Under the pieces are notes generated by a model. That model was given only the letters and a program-made list of their open reading frames with translations, was not told the origin of the DNA and made no database searches. A stretch of 14,381 nt of DNA from Croceibacterium_A sp964439725 (GTDB lineage Bacteria > Pseudomonadota > Alphaproteobacteria > Sphingomonadales > Sphingomonadaceae). Shown here one piece after another: positions 1 to 8,752 of the stretch (positions within the stretch are counted from its first letter, which is position 1; every line of letters starts with the position of its first letter). The stretch spans positions 1 through 14,381 of the forward strand of contig CAYTPY010000047.1 in NCBI GenBank assembly GCA_964439725.1. The letters run 5' to 3'. Both the position numbers and the translations under genes were made by a program.

Positions 1-800
1 CGGAACTTGCCGTCGATGTAGCGGAAGGTGTGCGAATCCGGCCCGCCGTCCGACCCGCCGAACCGGCAGTAGACGTTGATGACGCCCATCTCCTCGTCGA
101 TCAGGTAGTCCCGGTTGACGATGTAGAGCACGCCCGGCGGCATGCCGACTTCGCAGCTCGCGGTCGGGCTGTTGCTGGCGTTGGTATAGGCGCCGCCTTC
201 CAGGCGCGCGCACGGCACGCCCCACGGGATGTCGGTGAACTTGTCGGCGAACCCGTCGAGATAGGCGTTGGCGCCGCGGATCATCTCGGCCGGCTCGGTC
301 CGCTGGTAGGGGTGCAGCGGGCTCCAGTCTTCCTGCTGCGTGTACTTGAGGAAGGCGTTGGCGTTGAACAGCCAGTCGCCCGGCTTGGTGACGATGCTGT
401 CGACGCGGATCACCTCGCCTTCGTGCAGGTACAGCCGCGTGCCGAGGATGTAGGGACTGGCGCCTTCGGTCACGACAATCTCGGTGAACGTCTTGCAGCG
501 CTTGTCGTCATGGAAACTGAGCGCGCTTGCGACGGGTAACGCGGTGTTCCAGAGCCCGATCGAGCGCTTCATTGACACCATATTCTCGAGAAAATGCGCT
601 TTTTCGTGGAGCGGAAGGCCGGAAATGTCCCCTCTGCGCTGCCCTTCGACATAGGCCGCGGTGGCTGCTTTCAGCTCCTCCCGCGTGCAGGTCGGGCGGT
701 CCTGGAGCGGCGCATAGGGGCTCGGCGGCGGGCCGTTCTGGGCCAGCGCCGGAGCTGCGGCGCAGCCGAGCAGGGCTGCCAAAAATGCCTTTTTAATCAT
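1..800 (-). CDS. Secreted NTF2/SnoaL-like two-domain protein, C-terminus cut by window edge
   Basis: An open frame of 266 codons runs from ATG at 800 to the window edge without a stop, so the C-terminus is missing. Residues 1-20 form a signal peptide (MIKKAF, hydrophobic core, then APALA before Q21), implying periplasmic or outer location. Residues 38-140 and about 168-266 look like two copies of one alpha+beta fold. Both open with a similar helix (TREELKAATAAY and TEPAEMIRGANAY). The pattern F-x-E-N, then GLW (70-84), also occurs in the upstream gene at 826-1857, so the two are paralogues. They are 25 bp apart on one strand and are probably an operon; gggga upstream of the ATG may be the ribosome site. 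I infer NTF2/SnoaL-like (DUF8021-type) from sequence pattern only. No enzyme activity can be assigned. Confidence 0.75.
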   Translation of the reverse strand, partial: MIKKAFLAALLGCAAAPALAQNGPPPSPYAPLQDRPTCTREELKAATAAYVEGQRRGDISGLPLHEKAHFLENMVSMKRSIGLWNTALPVASALSFHDDKRCKTFTEIVVTEGASPYILGTRLYLHEGEVIRVDSIVTKPGDWLFNANAFLKYTQQEDWSPLHPYQRTEPAEMIRGANAYLDGFADKFTDIPWGVPCARLEGGAYTNASNSPTASCEVGMPPGVLYIVNRDYLIDEEMGVINVYCRFGGSDGGPDSHTFRYIDGKF

Positions 801-825
801 GTGGTTGTTCCCCCGATTTATCGTG

Positions 826-1857
826 TCAGCGGATGTCCTGGATCGCCTCGCTGCGGCACATTTCGTAGGTGCTCCAGCCCGAGCAGATGCCGTAAGGCCC
901 GCGAATGAAGATCGCTTCGATCCGCCGGATCAGGCCGTTCTCGATCTTGAACAGTTCGCCCAGCTGCCAGCTCCAGTTTATCGGGCGGTGGTCGAAGAAC
1001 GCAAACGCAAAGACAATCCCCCGCTCCTGGTCAACCGCAACAAAGCGTCGGTCGCGAATACTATTAACTGCCCCAATCAACGAGGTCTCGAGTTGTTCGG
1101 TGCAGCCTTGAACTTCTTGGCCTCGCATGCCGATTGTTCCCGGAGGTCCTACGATGATCATCCCGTTCTCATAACGTAGGCAATCGTCCGTGAAGGGGTA
1201 GTAGTCTTCGCCCGTGTTGCGCTCCACCGCATCGAAATAGGCATTGCCGATCGCGATGAGCTCCTCGCGCGTGTGCCGCTCGTTCTCGGGAACGGCCTCA
1301 AGGAAGATGGCGTGAGGCGACCCCATCGCTTCCACCGCCGCCCCCGTGGCCGGGAAAGGGCTGCTTGCCGCGGCAGCCCCGGGCCCGAGTGGCCGTTCGG
1401 GCCGGGCGGCGATCTGTTCGATCTCGGTTATCTTGCCATCGACGATGCGCAGGCGCAGCGACAGTCCCACGGCTTCGGGCTCACGCGCCGGCCCGGTCGC
1501 GGAACTGGATGCGACTTCCATGACGGTGCCGAGGAACGCGACCTGCTGGGTCTCGGCGTCCGGCACGTAGAACTTGTAGTTCCCGACGGCGCTGGTCGTC
1601 GCCCACAGCCCCTCGTTGCCGAGCGGAAGCTCGATGCCGTTCTCCGTAAATCTGACGTCGCGGGCGAACAGCTCGGGATCGACATTCTGATCCGCCATCG
1701 CTTGGAGGTATCGGTTCACGAACCCTTCCAGGCAGGCCCGTTGACACTCGTGCTGAGGCGCCGGGACCCCAGCCACCTGAGCCGCTGCGGGGGCAGCCCC
1801 AAGCGCGACCAGCAACAGGACAAGCGCAGCCGAGGCATTGCGGAATGCGCGGATCAT
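826..1857 (-). CDS. Secreted protein with two NTF2/SnoaL-like domains
   Basis: A complete 343-residue protein. Residues 1-26 are a signal peptide ending APAAA before Q27, so it is exported. Domain 1 (about 38-150) carries VRFTENGIELPLG at 68-80, GLW at 83-85, and ends with the strand VGLSLRLRIVDGKITEIEQI. A low-complexity Ala/Pro/Gly linker (151-178) follows. Domain 2 (about 195-340) opens HTREELIAIGNAYFDAVERN and repeats the motif as LRYENG (227-232). This points to an internal duplication and fits SnoaL-like polyketide-cyclase/NTF2 folds. Cysteines at 38, 42, 226, 252, 325 and 334 could form disulfides. A good ribosome site (gggaggg) precedes the ATG. It heads a probable two-gene operon with its paralogue at 1-800. 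Ligand or reaction is unknown; many NTF2-like domains are small-molecule isomerases, lyases or binders. Confidence 0.8.
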   Translation of the reverse strand: MIRAFRNASAALVLLLVALGAAPAAAQVAGVPAPQHECQRACLEGFVNRYLQAMADQNVDPELFARDVRFTENGIELPLGNEGLWATTSAVGNYKFYVPDAETQQVAFLGTVMEVASSSATGPAREPEAVGLSLRLRIVDGKITEIEQIAARPERPLGPGAAAASSPFPATGAAVEAMGSPHAIFLEAVPENERHTREELIAIGNAYFDAVERNTGEDYYPFTDDCLRYENGMIIVGPPGTIGMRGQEVQGCTEQLETSLIGAVNSIRDRRFVAVDQERGIVFAFAFFDHRPINWSWQLGELFKIENGLIRRIEAIFIRGPYGICSGWSTYEMCRSEAIQDIR

Positions 1858-1933
1858 CGTTTCCCTCCCTGCTTATTTGTCGGAGAGTAGACCATCAAAA
1901 GGAAGGGTTCGCCAGCGCTTTTGGCGCAACGGA

Positions 1934-2452
1934 TCAACTCCCTGCGATACCCTGCGATTCGCCGGTCGGGGTGCTGCTCTGGGCCTTCAATGACAGACTG
2001 ATCTCGCCATCCGCTTCGATGCAGGCGAAGCGAACCTGCGATATATTGTCGACGCCGCCCTTGCGCAGCACGGCCATGATTTCTTCCTCGGTCACCATCT
2101 CCTTACGCATGTTTGCTCGAACCATCCTGCCGTTCTCGATCAGTGGCGCCGGCTTGTCGCGCAACCAGCGGCGCATCCAGGGGAGGCGGTATTCGGCCAA
2201 GTCGAGCAGATAACCCCATCCCAGAACGAGGCCGATCATCAGCGTCATGTCGCCGATAGAGGTGGAGTCGCCGGTGATCGCGTCGGCCCCCAAGGTGCCG
2301 ACCAAGATCAAGGTAAGCATGTCGTTGGGAGAGATGTGTCCCGCGTTGCGCTTCGGGATCGCGCGCAACAACACTATCAGCAACAAGTAGACGAGACTGG
2401 CCCTCAAGCCGATCTCCCAGAGTGGCATGGTCAGTCCGAATACCTCTTCCAA
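1934..2452 (-). CDS. DUF421/YetF-type integral membrane protein
   Basis: A 172-residue protein that looks like the YetF/DUF421 family. About three hydrophobic segments occupy residues 10-85. A conserved stretch follows (ISPNDMLTLILVGTLGADAITGD), then a soluble C-terminal domain (about 95-165) containing KPAPLIENGRM and a helical M-V-T-E-E-E-I-M-A-V-L-R repeat. Biochemical function is not established for this family; in alphaproteobacteria members are often stress-associated. The start is chosen at TTG 2452 because GGAG lies seven bases upstream and the residues M-E-E-V-F-G-L fit the usual family N-terminus. An in-frame ATG at 2428 is the alternative. A candidate EcfG promoter lies at 2528-2554. 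The gene diverges from the response regulator at 2568. Confidence 0.85.
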   Translation of the reverse strand: MEEVFGLTMPLWEIGLRASLVYLLLIVLLRAIPKRNAGHISPNDMLTLILVGTLGADAITGDSTSIGDMTLMIGLVLGWGYLLDLAEYRLPWMRRWLRDKPAPLIENGRMVRANMRKEMVTEEEIMAVLRKGGVDNISQVRFACIEADGEISLSLKAQSSTPTGESQGIAGS

Positions 2453-2527
2453 AACACGTCTCCGTTGCCTGCTTCATCAGGAAAGCCGGAGAGCCTCGGG
2501 GTTGTTCCGCTTCCTCGCCGGTCCGAA

Positions 2528-2554
2528 CGAACAAGGTCTGTTACAAACCGTTCC
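2528..2554 (-). promoter_or_regulatory. Candidate EcfG (general stress sigma) promoter for the DUF421 gene
   Basis: Read on the minus strand, GGAAC (2554-2550) is followed after 17 bases by GTTCG (2532-2528). Alphaproteobacterial EcfG promoters have GGAAC at -35 and CGTT about 16-17 bases later. Here the first base of the second element is T (TGTT). The site would start a transcript about 70 bases before the TTG start of the membrane protein gene. Found by eye; GC-rich DNA gives chance matches. Confidence 0.4.
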
Positions 2555-2567
2555 AAGGCGTTAGGGC

Positions 2568-3035
2568 GTGCCCATGGACCAGCCAGAGGGCACATCTTCG
2601 CAGTCCGCGCGTTCAGATCGCGTGGCGAAGCGTATCCTCGTCGTTGAAGACGACCTCCTGAACCGTATGTTCTTGTCAGCAACGCTAGAGGCGCATGGCT
2701 TCGACGTGCGTATGGTCACCGATGGCGCGTATGTCCTGGAGGAAGCGCGCGAGTTCACGCCCGACCTGATCACGATGGACATCAATCTGCCAAACGTGTC
2801 CGGCATCGACCTGATCAAGCAACTGCGCGCCGATCCCGCGTTGCACATGGTGCCGATCCTTGCGATCACGGCTTATGTTGGCAAAGGGGAGGAAAAGCTG
2901 GTGCGCCGGGTCGGCGCGTCGGACTACATGCCGAAGCCGATTTCTATTAGGCCATTCCTGGCGTCGATAGAAAGGTTGCTGGCGGGTCCGGAAGCTGGCG
3001 AGACCCCGCGTGCGGCGCCTGGGGCGGCTGCTTGA
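2568..3035 (+). CDS. Single-domain response regulator, DivK-like
   Basis: A 155-residue CheY-like receiver without an output domain. The core is residues 21-140: acidic pocket E27-D28-D29, phospho-acceptor D71 in LITMDINLPNVSG, T101 in ILAITAY, and K123 in MPKPIS. The KPIS element and the pattern PDLI-x-MDI-x-LP overall resemble DivK, which controls cell-cycle histidine kinases in alphaproteobacteria. The C-terminal tail (144-155) is Ala/Pro rich. The start may be GTG 2568 (AAGG nine bases upstream) or ATG 2574; both lie before the domain. It stands alone, without the pleD neighbour usual for divK, so it may be a paralogue. It diverges from the DUF421 gene and converges on acs with a 21-bp gap. 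Confidence 0.85.
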   Translation: MPMDQPEGTSSQSARSDRVAKRILVVEDDLLNRMFLSATLEAHGFDVRMVTDGAYVLEEAREFTPDLITMDINLPNVSGIDLIKQLRADPALHMVPILAITAYVGKGEEKLVRRVGASDYMPKPISIRPFLASIERLLAGPEAGETPRAAPGAAA

Positions 3036-3049
3036 CGATGCGAGCCGCC
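3023..3049. terminator. Possible bidirectional hairpin terminator
   Basis: GGCGGCT (3023-3029) pairs perfectly with AGCCGCC (3043-3049) across a 13-base loop that contains the response-regulator stop codon. It sits in the short gap between two convergent genes. No T-run follows on either strand, so any termination would be weak or need Rho. Confidence 0.3.
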
Positions 3050-3056
3050 GCCTAGC

Positions 3057-5015
<1,959 letters not shown>

Positions 5016-5063
5016 TTGCCTTCTCCCAACTCTGATAAGGAGACGGTTATCGAACGCCGCTGC

Positions 5064-5474
5064 CTAACGCCAGAGGGCTTCCAGCGCGGGCAGCAGGTGC
5101 GCTCGATGCTGCGGCGGCACGCGCGCGATCAGTTCCGCTTCAAAAGCTTCGACAACTTCGCGGGCTTTAGCCATGCGTGTCTCGCCAAGCGAAGTAAGAG
5201 CGAGCCCCCGCGATTTGCCGTCTATCGGCGCTCGGTCGATCAGCCCTGCATCCTCAAGTCGCTTGAGCAACGGCACCATGTTGGCGCGCTGAATGTCGAG
5301 TGCGCGCCCCACTGCGCTTGCGGTCACGCCCGGGTTCTCACCGATCAGGATCAGGACGGAGGTGTCAGACTGACGCAGGTCCACTTCGGCGAGACGCTCA
5401 GCCAGTTCCGCTGCCGTCGCATTGGCAGCGCGGCGCAGCGCATAACCGGGGAAGGAAGGGAGCGGATCGCGCAT
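5064..5474 (-). CDS. ferC: MarR-type repressor of ferulate catabolism (FerC-like)
   Basis: A 136-residue MarR-family regulator. The winged helix-turn-helix covers roughly residues 36-98. GVTASAVGRALDI is the first helix pair, ANMVPLLKRLEDAGLI the recognition helix, and RAPIDGKSRGLALT the wing. Flanking helices (1-30, 100-135) should form the dimer interface. In Sphingobium SYK-6, FerC is the MarR-type repressor of ferBA, released by hydroxycinnamoyl-CoA thioesters. The divergent position next to ferB here, with a dyad in the shared promoter, supports the same role. No clear Shine-Dalgarno precedes ATG 5474, so the mRNA may be leaderless or weakly translated, which would suit a repressor. The regulatory link is inferred from family and location. 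Confidence 0.85.
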   Translation of the reverse strand: MRDPLPSFPGYALRRAANATAAELAERLAEVDLRQSDTSVLILIGENPGVTASAVGRALDIQRANMVPLLKRLEDAGLIDRAPIDGKSRGLALTSLGETRMAKAREVVEAFEAELIARVPPQHRAHLLPALEALWR

Positions 5475-5494
5475 AGTTAAAGGGGTAAGGATTG

Positions 5495-5523
5495 TTGTTG
5501 TTCATAGCAACCGGAATTGCTAT
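5495..5523 (+). promoter_or_regulatory. Candidate ferB promoter
   Basis: TTGTTG (5495-5500) and TGCTAT (5518-5523) are separated by 17 bases, giving a plausible sigma-70-like -35/-10 pair. Transcription would start near 5530, about 60 bases before ferB. The -10 element lies inside the right arm of the dyad at 5504-5523. Predicted by eye. Confidence 0.4.
5504..5523. promoter_or_regulatory. Probable FerC operator (perfect inverted repeat)
   Basis: ATAGCAA (5504-5510) and TTGCTAT (5517-5523) form a perfect seven-base inverted repeat with a six-base spacer, a typical size for a MarR-dimer site. It covers the spacer and -10 of the candidate ferB promoter, so a bound repressor would block RNA polymerase. 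A second, shorter palindrome, TAAC-GAT-GTTA, lies at 5530-5540 close to the predicted start site and could be an auxiliary site. Confidence 0.65.
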
Positions 5524-5590
5524 CCAAGATAACGATGTTAGCTCGGCGGGAGTTCCGCAGGGCGGACCGATACAAAGAGGAAACCCGAGC

Positions 5591-6454
5591 ATGGCCAAAC
5601 CGTCGCAACCCGATCCACGTCCCGAGTCCGAAACCGTTCACTACAAAATCGAGGACGGAGTTGCCTGGGTCTACTTCAACCGGCCCGACAAGCGGAACTG
5701 CATGAGCCCCAAGCTCAACCGGCGCATGCTCGAGGTACTGAACGAGCTCGAGTTCCGCGACGACGTGCAGGTGCTGGTCTTGACCGGCGAAGGCAGCGCT
5801 TGGTCGGCAGGCATGGACCTGCTCGAATACTTCCGCATGACCGAAGCCAAAGGCATCGCCGCCACCCGTAAAGCGCAACGCGAGGCCTATGGCTGGTGGG
5901 AACGTCTGCGTTGGTACGAGAAAGCCACGATCGGCATGATCAACGGCTGGTGCTTCGGCGGTGCCTACGGTCCCTTGTTCGCCTGCGACCTTGCGTTCTG
6001 CTCGGACGACGCGCAGTTCGGGCTCAGCGAAATCAACTGGGCAATCCTGCCCGGCGGCGGCGCATCCAAGGTTGCGGCCGAGCTGATGGGTTTCCGCGAC
6101 GCGATGTACCACGCGATGATGGGCGAGAACCTGACGGGCCCGCAGGCAGCCGAGAAAGGGATGGTGAACGAGTCGCTTCCCGCCGACAAGCTGAAGGCGC
6201 GCGTCCAGGAAGTCGCGGATGTCCTGAAGAAGAAGGACAGCCATGCGCTTCGCGCCACCAAGTGGGCTGTCCGCCGCGTGCGCGAGATGACCTACGATAA
6301 TGCCGAGGACTACCTGATCCGGGCGCAGGAAGCGCTCAACGACTTCGGCGGTTGGGAAACGCGCAAGGAGGCCACCAAGCAGTTCCTCGACGAGAAGACC
6401 TTCAAGCCGGGGCTGGGGGCGTTCGACAAGTCGAAGCTCCAGAAGGGCGACTGA
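5591..6454 (+). CDS. ferB: Feruloyl-CoA (hydroxycinnamoyl-CoA) hydratase-lyase
   Basis: A 287-residue crotonase-fold enzyme that hydrates feruloyl-CoA and cleaves it by retro-aldol to vanillin and acetyl-CoA; coumaroyl- and caffeoyl-CoA are likely also used. Crotonase signatures are GEGSAWSAGMDLLEYF (67-81, CoA/oxyanion site) and GWCFGGAYGPLFACDLAF (119-136). E148 in FGLSEINW aligns with the catalytic Glu143 of Pseudomonas HCHL, and Y241 in EDYL probably with Tyr239. The tail FLDEKTFKPGLGAF is also HCHL-like, separating it from ordinary enoyl-CoA hydratases. ATG 5591 is chosen over an upstream in-frame ATG (5492): AGAGG lies ten bases before it, the length fits (SYK-6 ferB is 852 bp), and the longer form would begin inside the promoter. 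It forms an operon with ferA, 153 bp downstream. Confidence 0.93.
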   Translation: MAKPSQPDPRPESETVHYKIEDGVAWVYFNRPDKRNCMSPKLNRRMLEVLNELEFRDDVQVLVLTGEGSAWSAGMDLLEYFRMTEAKGIAATRKAQREAYGWWERLRWYEKATIGMINGWCFGGAYGPLFACDLAFCSDDAQFGLSEINWAILPGGGASKVAAELMGFRDAMYHAMMGENLTGPQAAEKGMVNESLPADKLKARVQEVADVLKKKDSHALRATKWAVRRVREMTYDNAEDYLIRAQEALNDFGGWETRKEATKQFLDEKTFKPGLGAFDKSKLQKGD

Positions 6455-6472
6455 GCACCAACGCCATAGCAT

Positions 6473-6559
6473 CGTCATTCCCGCGAAAGCGGGAAACCAG
6501 AGAGGAAACTCGCGCGTAGCGTGCAATCGCTCTGGGTCCCCGCTTTCGCGGGGATGACG
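6473..6559. repeat. Palindromic intergenic repeat (CCCGCGAAAGCGGG type) between ferB and ferA
   Basis: The left arm (6473-6502) and right arm (6530-6559) are 30-base inverted copies matching at 27 positions, around a 27-base centre. Each arm contains a smaller hairpin, CCCGC-GAAA-GCGGG, so the RNA could fold as one long stem or two small stem-loops. Repeats built on GTCATTCCCGCGAAAGCGGG are widespread between genes in proteobacteria and give false peptides such as VIPAKAGTQ. It looks like a small non-autonomous mobile element that landed in the operon. It could affect ferBA mRNA stability or the ferB:ferA ratio. Confidence 0.85.
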
Positions 6560-6607
6560 AGGTTTGGATAGGCGGCTACGGGAACGGCCGCAGCAGGGAG
6601 ATATCGA

Positions 6608-8731
6608 ATGACCGAGCGGCGTTTCACCAACGAGCAGATCGATCGGCTGCTGCGGCCCAAGTCAGTGGCGGTCGTCGGTGCCTCCGATCGTAAGGGGGCG
6701 CTCGGGGCGACGCTGCTCAACAACCTCGTGCAGTACGAGTTCGCCGGCGACATCTACCCGGTGAATCCCAAGCGCGACGAGCTGCTTGGCCTGAAGGTCT
6801 ACCACTCGGTCGACGAGCTGCCGGAAGGGATCGACTGCGCGGTTCTCGCCATCCCTCGCCCGTTCGTGATCGACACCGTCCGCAGCCTCGCCGAGCGCAA
6901 CTGCGGCGCGGTGGTGATCTACTCGGCGGGCTTCTCCGAGGCCGGCGAGGAAGGCATGCGCGATCAGGAAGAGCTGGCCCGCATCGCGCAAAAGCACGGC
7001 ATGGTCATCGAGGGGCCGAACTGCCTCGGCTGCACCAACTACGTCGAGCGCGTGCCGCTGACGTTCGTCGAAACCAACATGCAGACGCCGCCGAAGGGCA
7101 CGCGCGCGGTCGGCATCGCCAGCCAGTCGGGCGCGCTCGCCGCCGTGCTGGCGACGGCGCTGCACCCGCGCGGGCTCTATGTCTCGACCTCGGTTTCGAC
7201 CGGCAACGAAGCCGCCTCGGGTGTCGAGGACTACGTCGAATGGCTGATCGATGACGAGGACACGCACGTCATCGCGATGTACGTCGAAAGCCTGCGCCGA
7301 CCGAAGGCCTTCATCGCCGCGGCTCGCCGAGCGCGCGAAGCCGGCAAGCCCATTGTGATGCTGCACCCCGGCAAGTCGAACAAGGCGCAGGAATCCGCCG
7401 CTACTCACACCGGCGCGATGGCGGGCGACTATCAGTTGATGAAGGCAAAGCTCGCCCGTGAAGGCGTGATCTTCGCCGACACGCTGGAGGAACTCGGCGA
7501 CATCACCGAGATCGCCCTGCGCTGTCCCGCTCTGCCCGGAGCCAACATGGCCGTGCTGGGTGAGAGCGGCGCACTGCGCGGCCTGGCGTTCGATCTGGCC
7601 GAGGACATCGGGCTCGATCTGGTCCACCTCGACGACGACAACAGCCCGGCGCTGCGGGCCATCCTGCCCGACTTCGTGCCGGTTTCGAACCCGACCGACA
7701 TTACCGCACTCGGCCTGTCCGAACCGGAGATCTATACCAAGGTTCTCACTGCTCTGCTGGGTGACGAGCGGATCGGCTCGGTCGTGGCGTCGATCATCCA
7801 GTCGGACCCGATCACCAGCGGCATCAAGTTCCCGCACATCATCAAGGTGCTGGAAGACGGCACGTTCTCTAAGCCGCTGGTCTTCGCCGGCGTGGACGAG
7901 GGGGCCACGGTGCCGGCCGAGTATATCGAAGGGCTGCGCAAGGTCGGTATCCCTTGGTTTCCCAGCACGGAGCGCGCCTATCGCGCGATCGCTCGCCTCG
8001 CCGACCTCGCCAAGCGTGATTTGACGGACCGGTCGGGCGAACCGCTCGAGGTTCCGGGGTTGGAAGCCGCCTCCGGCGTCGTACCGGAATACAAGGCGAA
8101 GGAGCTGCTGCGTCCGCTTGGCGTGCTCTTCCCGGAGAGCGCGTTTGCCCCGACCGCCGATGAAGCCGCTGCGGCAGCCGAGGTGATCGGCTTTCCGGTC
8201 GTGATGAAGGCACAGGCCGCCGCGCTCGGCCACAAGAGCGACGCGGGCGGGGTGATCCTCAACCTCAAGTCCGCCGACGACGTGCGCGAGGCGTTCGAGC
8301 GGATGTACGGCAACGTCGCCAACTATGATGCGTCTATCCAGCTCGACGGCGTGCTGATCGAGAAGATGGGCCGCATGGGTACCGAGATGATCGTCGGCGG
8401 CAAGAACGATCCCGAATGGGGTCCGGTCGTGCTGGCGGGCTTCGGCGGCGTGACGGCCGAAATCCTCAAGGACGTGAAGCTCTTCACGCCCGACATGGAC
8501 CAAGCCGCGGTTCACCGGGGCCTGCTCGATCTGAAGCAGGCAGCGCTGCTGATGGGCTATCGCGGGTCCCCGGCTCTGGACGTCGCGGCGCTGGCCGGGC
8601 TCATCGTTCAGGTTGGACGGATCATGGCCGGCAATTCATCGATCCGCGAAATCGATCTCAATCCGGTGATTGTCTATCCCGAGGGTGAAGGCGTGATCGC
8701 GCTCGACGCGCTGATGCTGGTGGAGAACTAA
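6608..8731 (+). CDS. ferA: Feruloyl-CoA synthetase, ADP-forming acyl-CoA synthetase type
   Basis: A 707-residue enzyme of the NDP-forming acyl-CoA synthetase superfamily. It should convert ferulate, ATP and CoA to feruloyl-CoA, ADP and phosphate, supplying FerB. Order of parts: CoA-binding Rossmann domain (about 14-108, SVAVVGASDRKGALG), succinyl-CoA-ligase-like domain (about 166-290), a second ligase domain (about 310-455), and an ATP-grasp domain (about 490-705, with HKSDAGGV from 542). H267 in THTGAMAG is the phospho-histidine. Alpha- and beta-like halves are fused in one chain. SYK-6 FerA has the same unusual family and size (2,127 bp; here 2,124), unlike the AMP-forming Fcs of pseudomonads. 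GGGAG seven bases before ATG 6608 supports the start. The substrate is inferred from ferB adjacency; the fold alone also fits other acids. Confidence 0.92.
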   Translation: MTERRFTNEQIDRLLRPKSVAVVGASDRKGALGATLLNNLVQYEFAGDIYPVNPKRDELLGLKVYHSVDELPEGIDCAVLAIPRPFVIDTVRSLAERNCGAVVIYSAGFSEAGEEGMRDQEELARIAQKHGMVIEGPNCLGCTNYVERVPLTFVETNMQTPPKGTRAVGIASQSGALAAVLATALHPRGLYVSTSVSTGNEAASGVEDYVEWLIDDEDTHVIAMYVESLRRPKAFIAAARRAREAGKPIVMLHPGKSNKAQESAATHTGAMAGDYQLMKAKLAREGVIFADTLEELGDITEIALRCPALPGANMAVLGESGALRGLAFDLAEDIGLDLVHLDDDNSPALRAILPDFVPVSNPTDITALGLSEPEIYTKVLTALLGDERIGSVVASIIQSDPITSGIKFPHIIKVLEDGTFSKPLVFAGVDEGATVPAEYIEGLRKVGIPWFPSTERAYRAIARLADLAKRDLTDRSGEPLEVPGLEAASGVVPEYKAKELLRPLGVLFPESAFAPTADEAAAAAEVIGFPVVMKAQAAALGHKSDAGGVILNLKSADDVREAFERMYGNVANYDASIQLDGVLIEKMGRMGTEMIVGGKNDPEWGPVVLAGFGGVTAEILKDVKLFTPDMDQAAVHRGLLDLKQAALLMGYRGSPALDVAALAGLIVQVGRIMAGNSSIREIDLNPVIVYPEGEGVIALDALMLVEN

Positions 8732-8748
8732 AGCGGCGCCGCCGCCTT
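8731..8748. terminator. Weak hairpin between convergent genes
   Basis: GCGGC and GCCGC around a three-base loop, with partly paired flanking AA/TT, form a short GC-rich stem in the 21-bp gap after ferA. There is no T-run. It is a plausible but unproven end signal for ferA and for the convergent gene at 8753-9778. Confidence 0.2.
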
Positions 8749-8752
8749 CGGA

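Noticed and set aside
30..539. 169-codon plus-strand frame near the left edge
   Set aside because: It lies antisense to the clearly coding, signal-peptide-bearing frame at 1-800 and has only Ala/Val/Asp/Arg bias.
5492..5590. Upstream in-frame extension of ferB from ATG 5492
   Set aside because: It would begin inside the promoter and operator and has no crotonase homology. ATG 5591 has a better-fitting ribosome site and gives the known family length.
5477..6526. 349-codon minus-strand frame opposite ferB
   Set aside because: It lies antisense to ferB and begins inside the palindromic repeat, whose translation gives the well-known false peptide FPAFAGMT.
6475..6753. Minus-strand frame containing VIPAKAGTQ
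   Set aside because: That peptide is a signature of translated intergenic repeats and not of a gene; the rest overlaps the start of ferA.
6662..8515. 617-codon open frame on the minus strand opposite ferA
   Set aside because: It mirrors ferA codons, has Arg/Asp/His-rich low-complexity content and no recognisable family.
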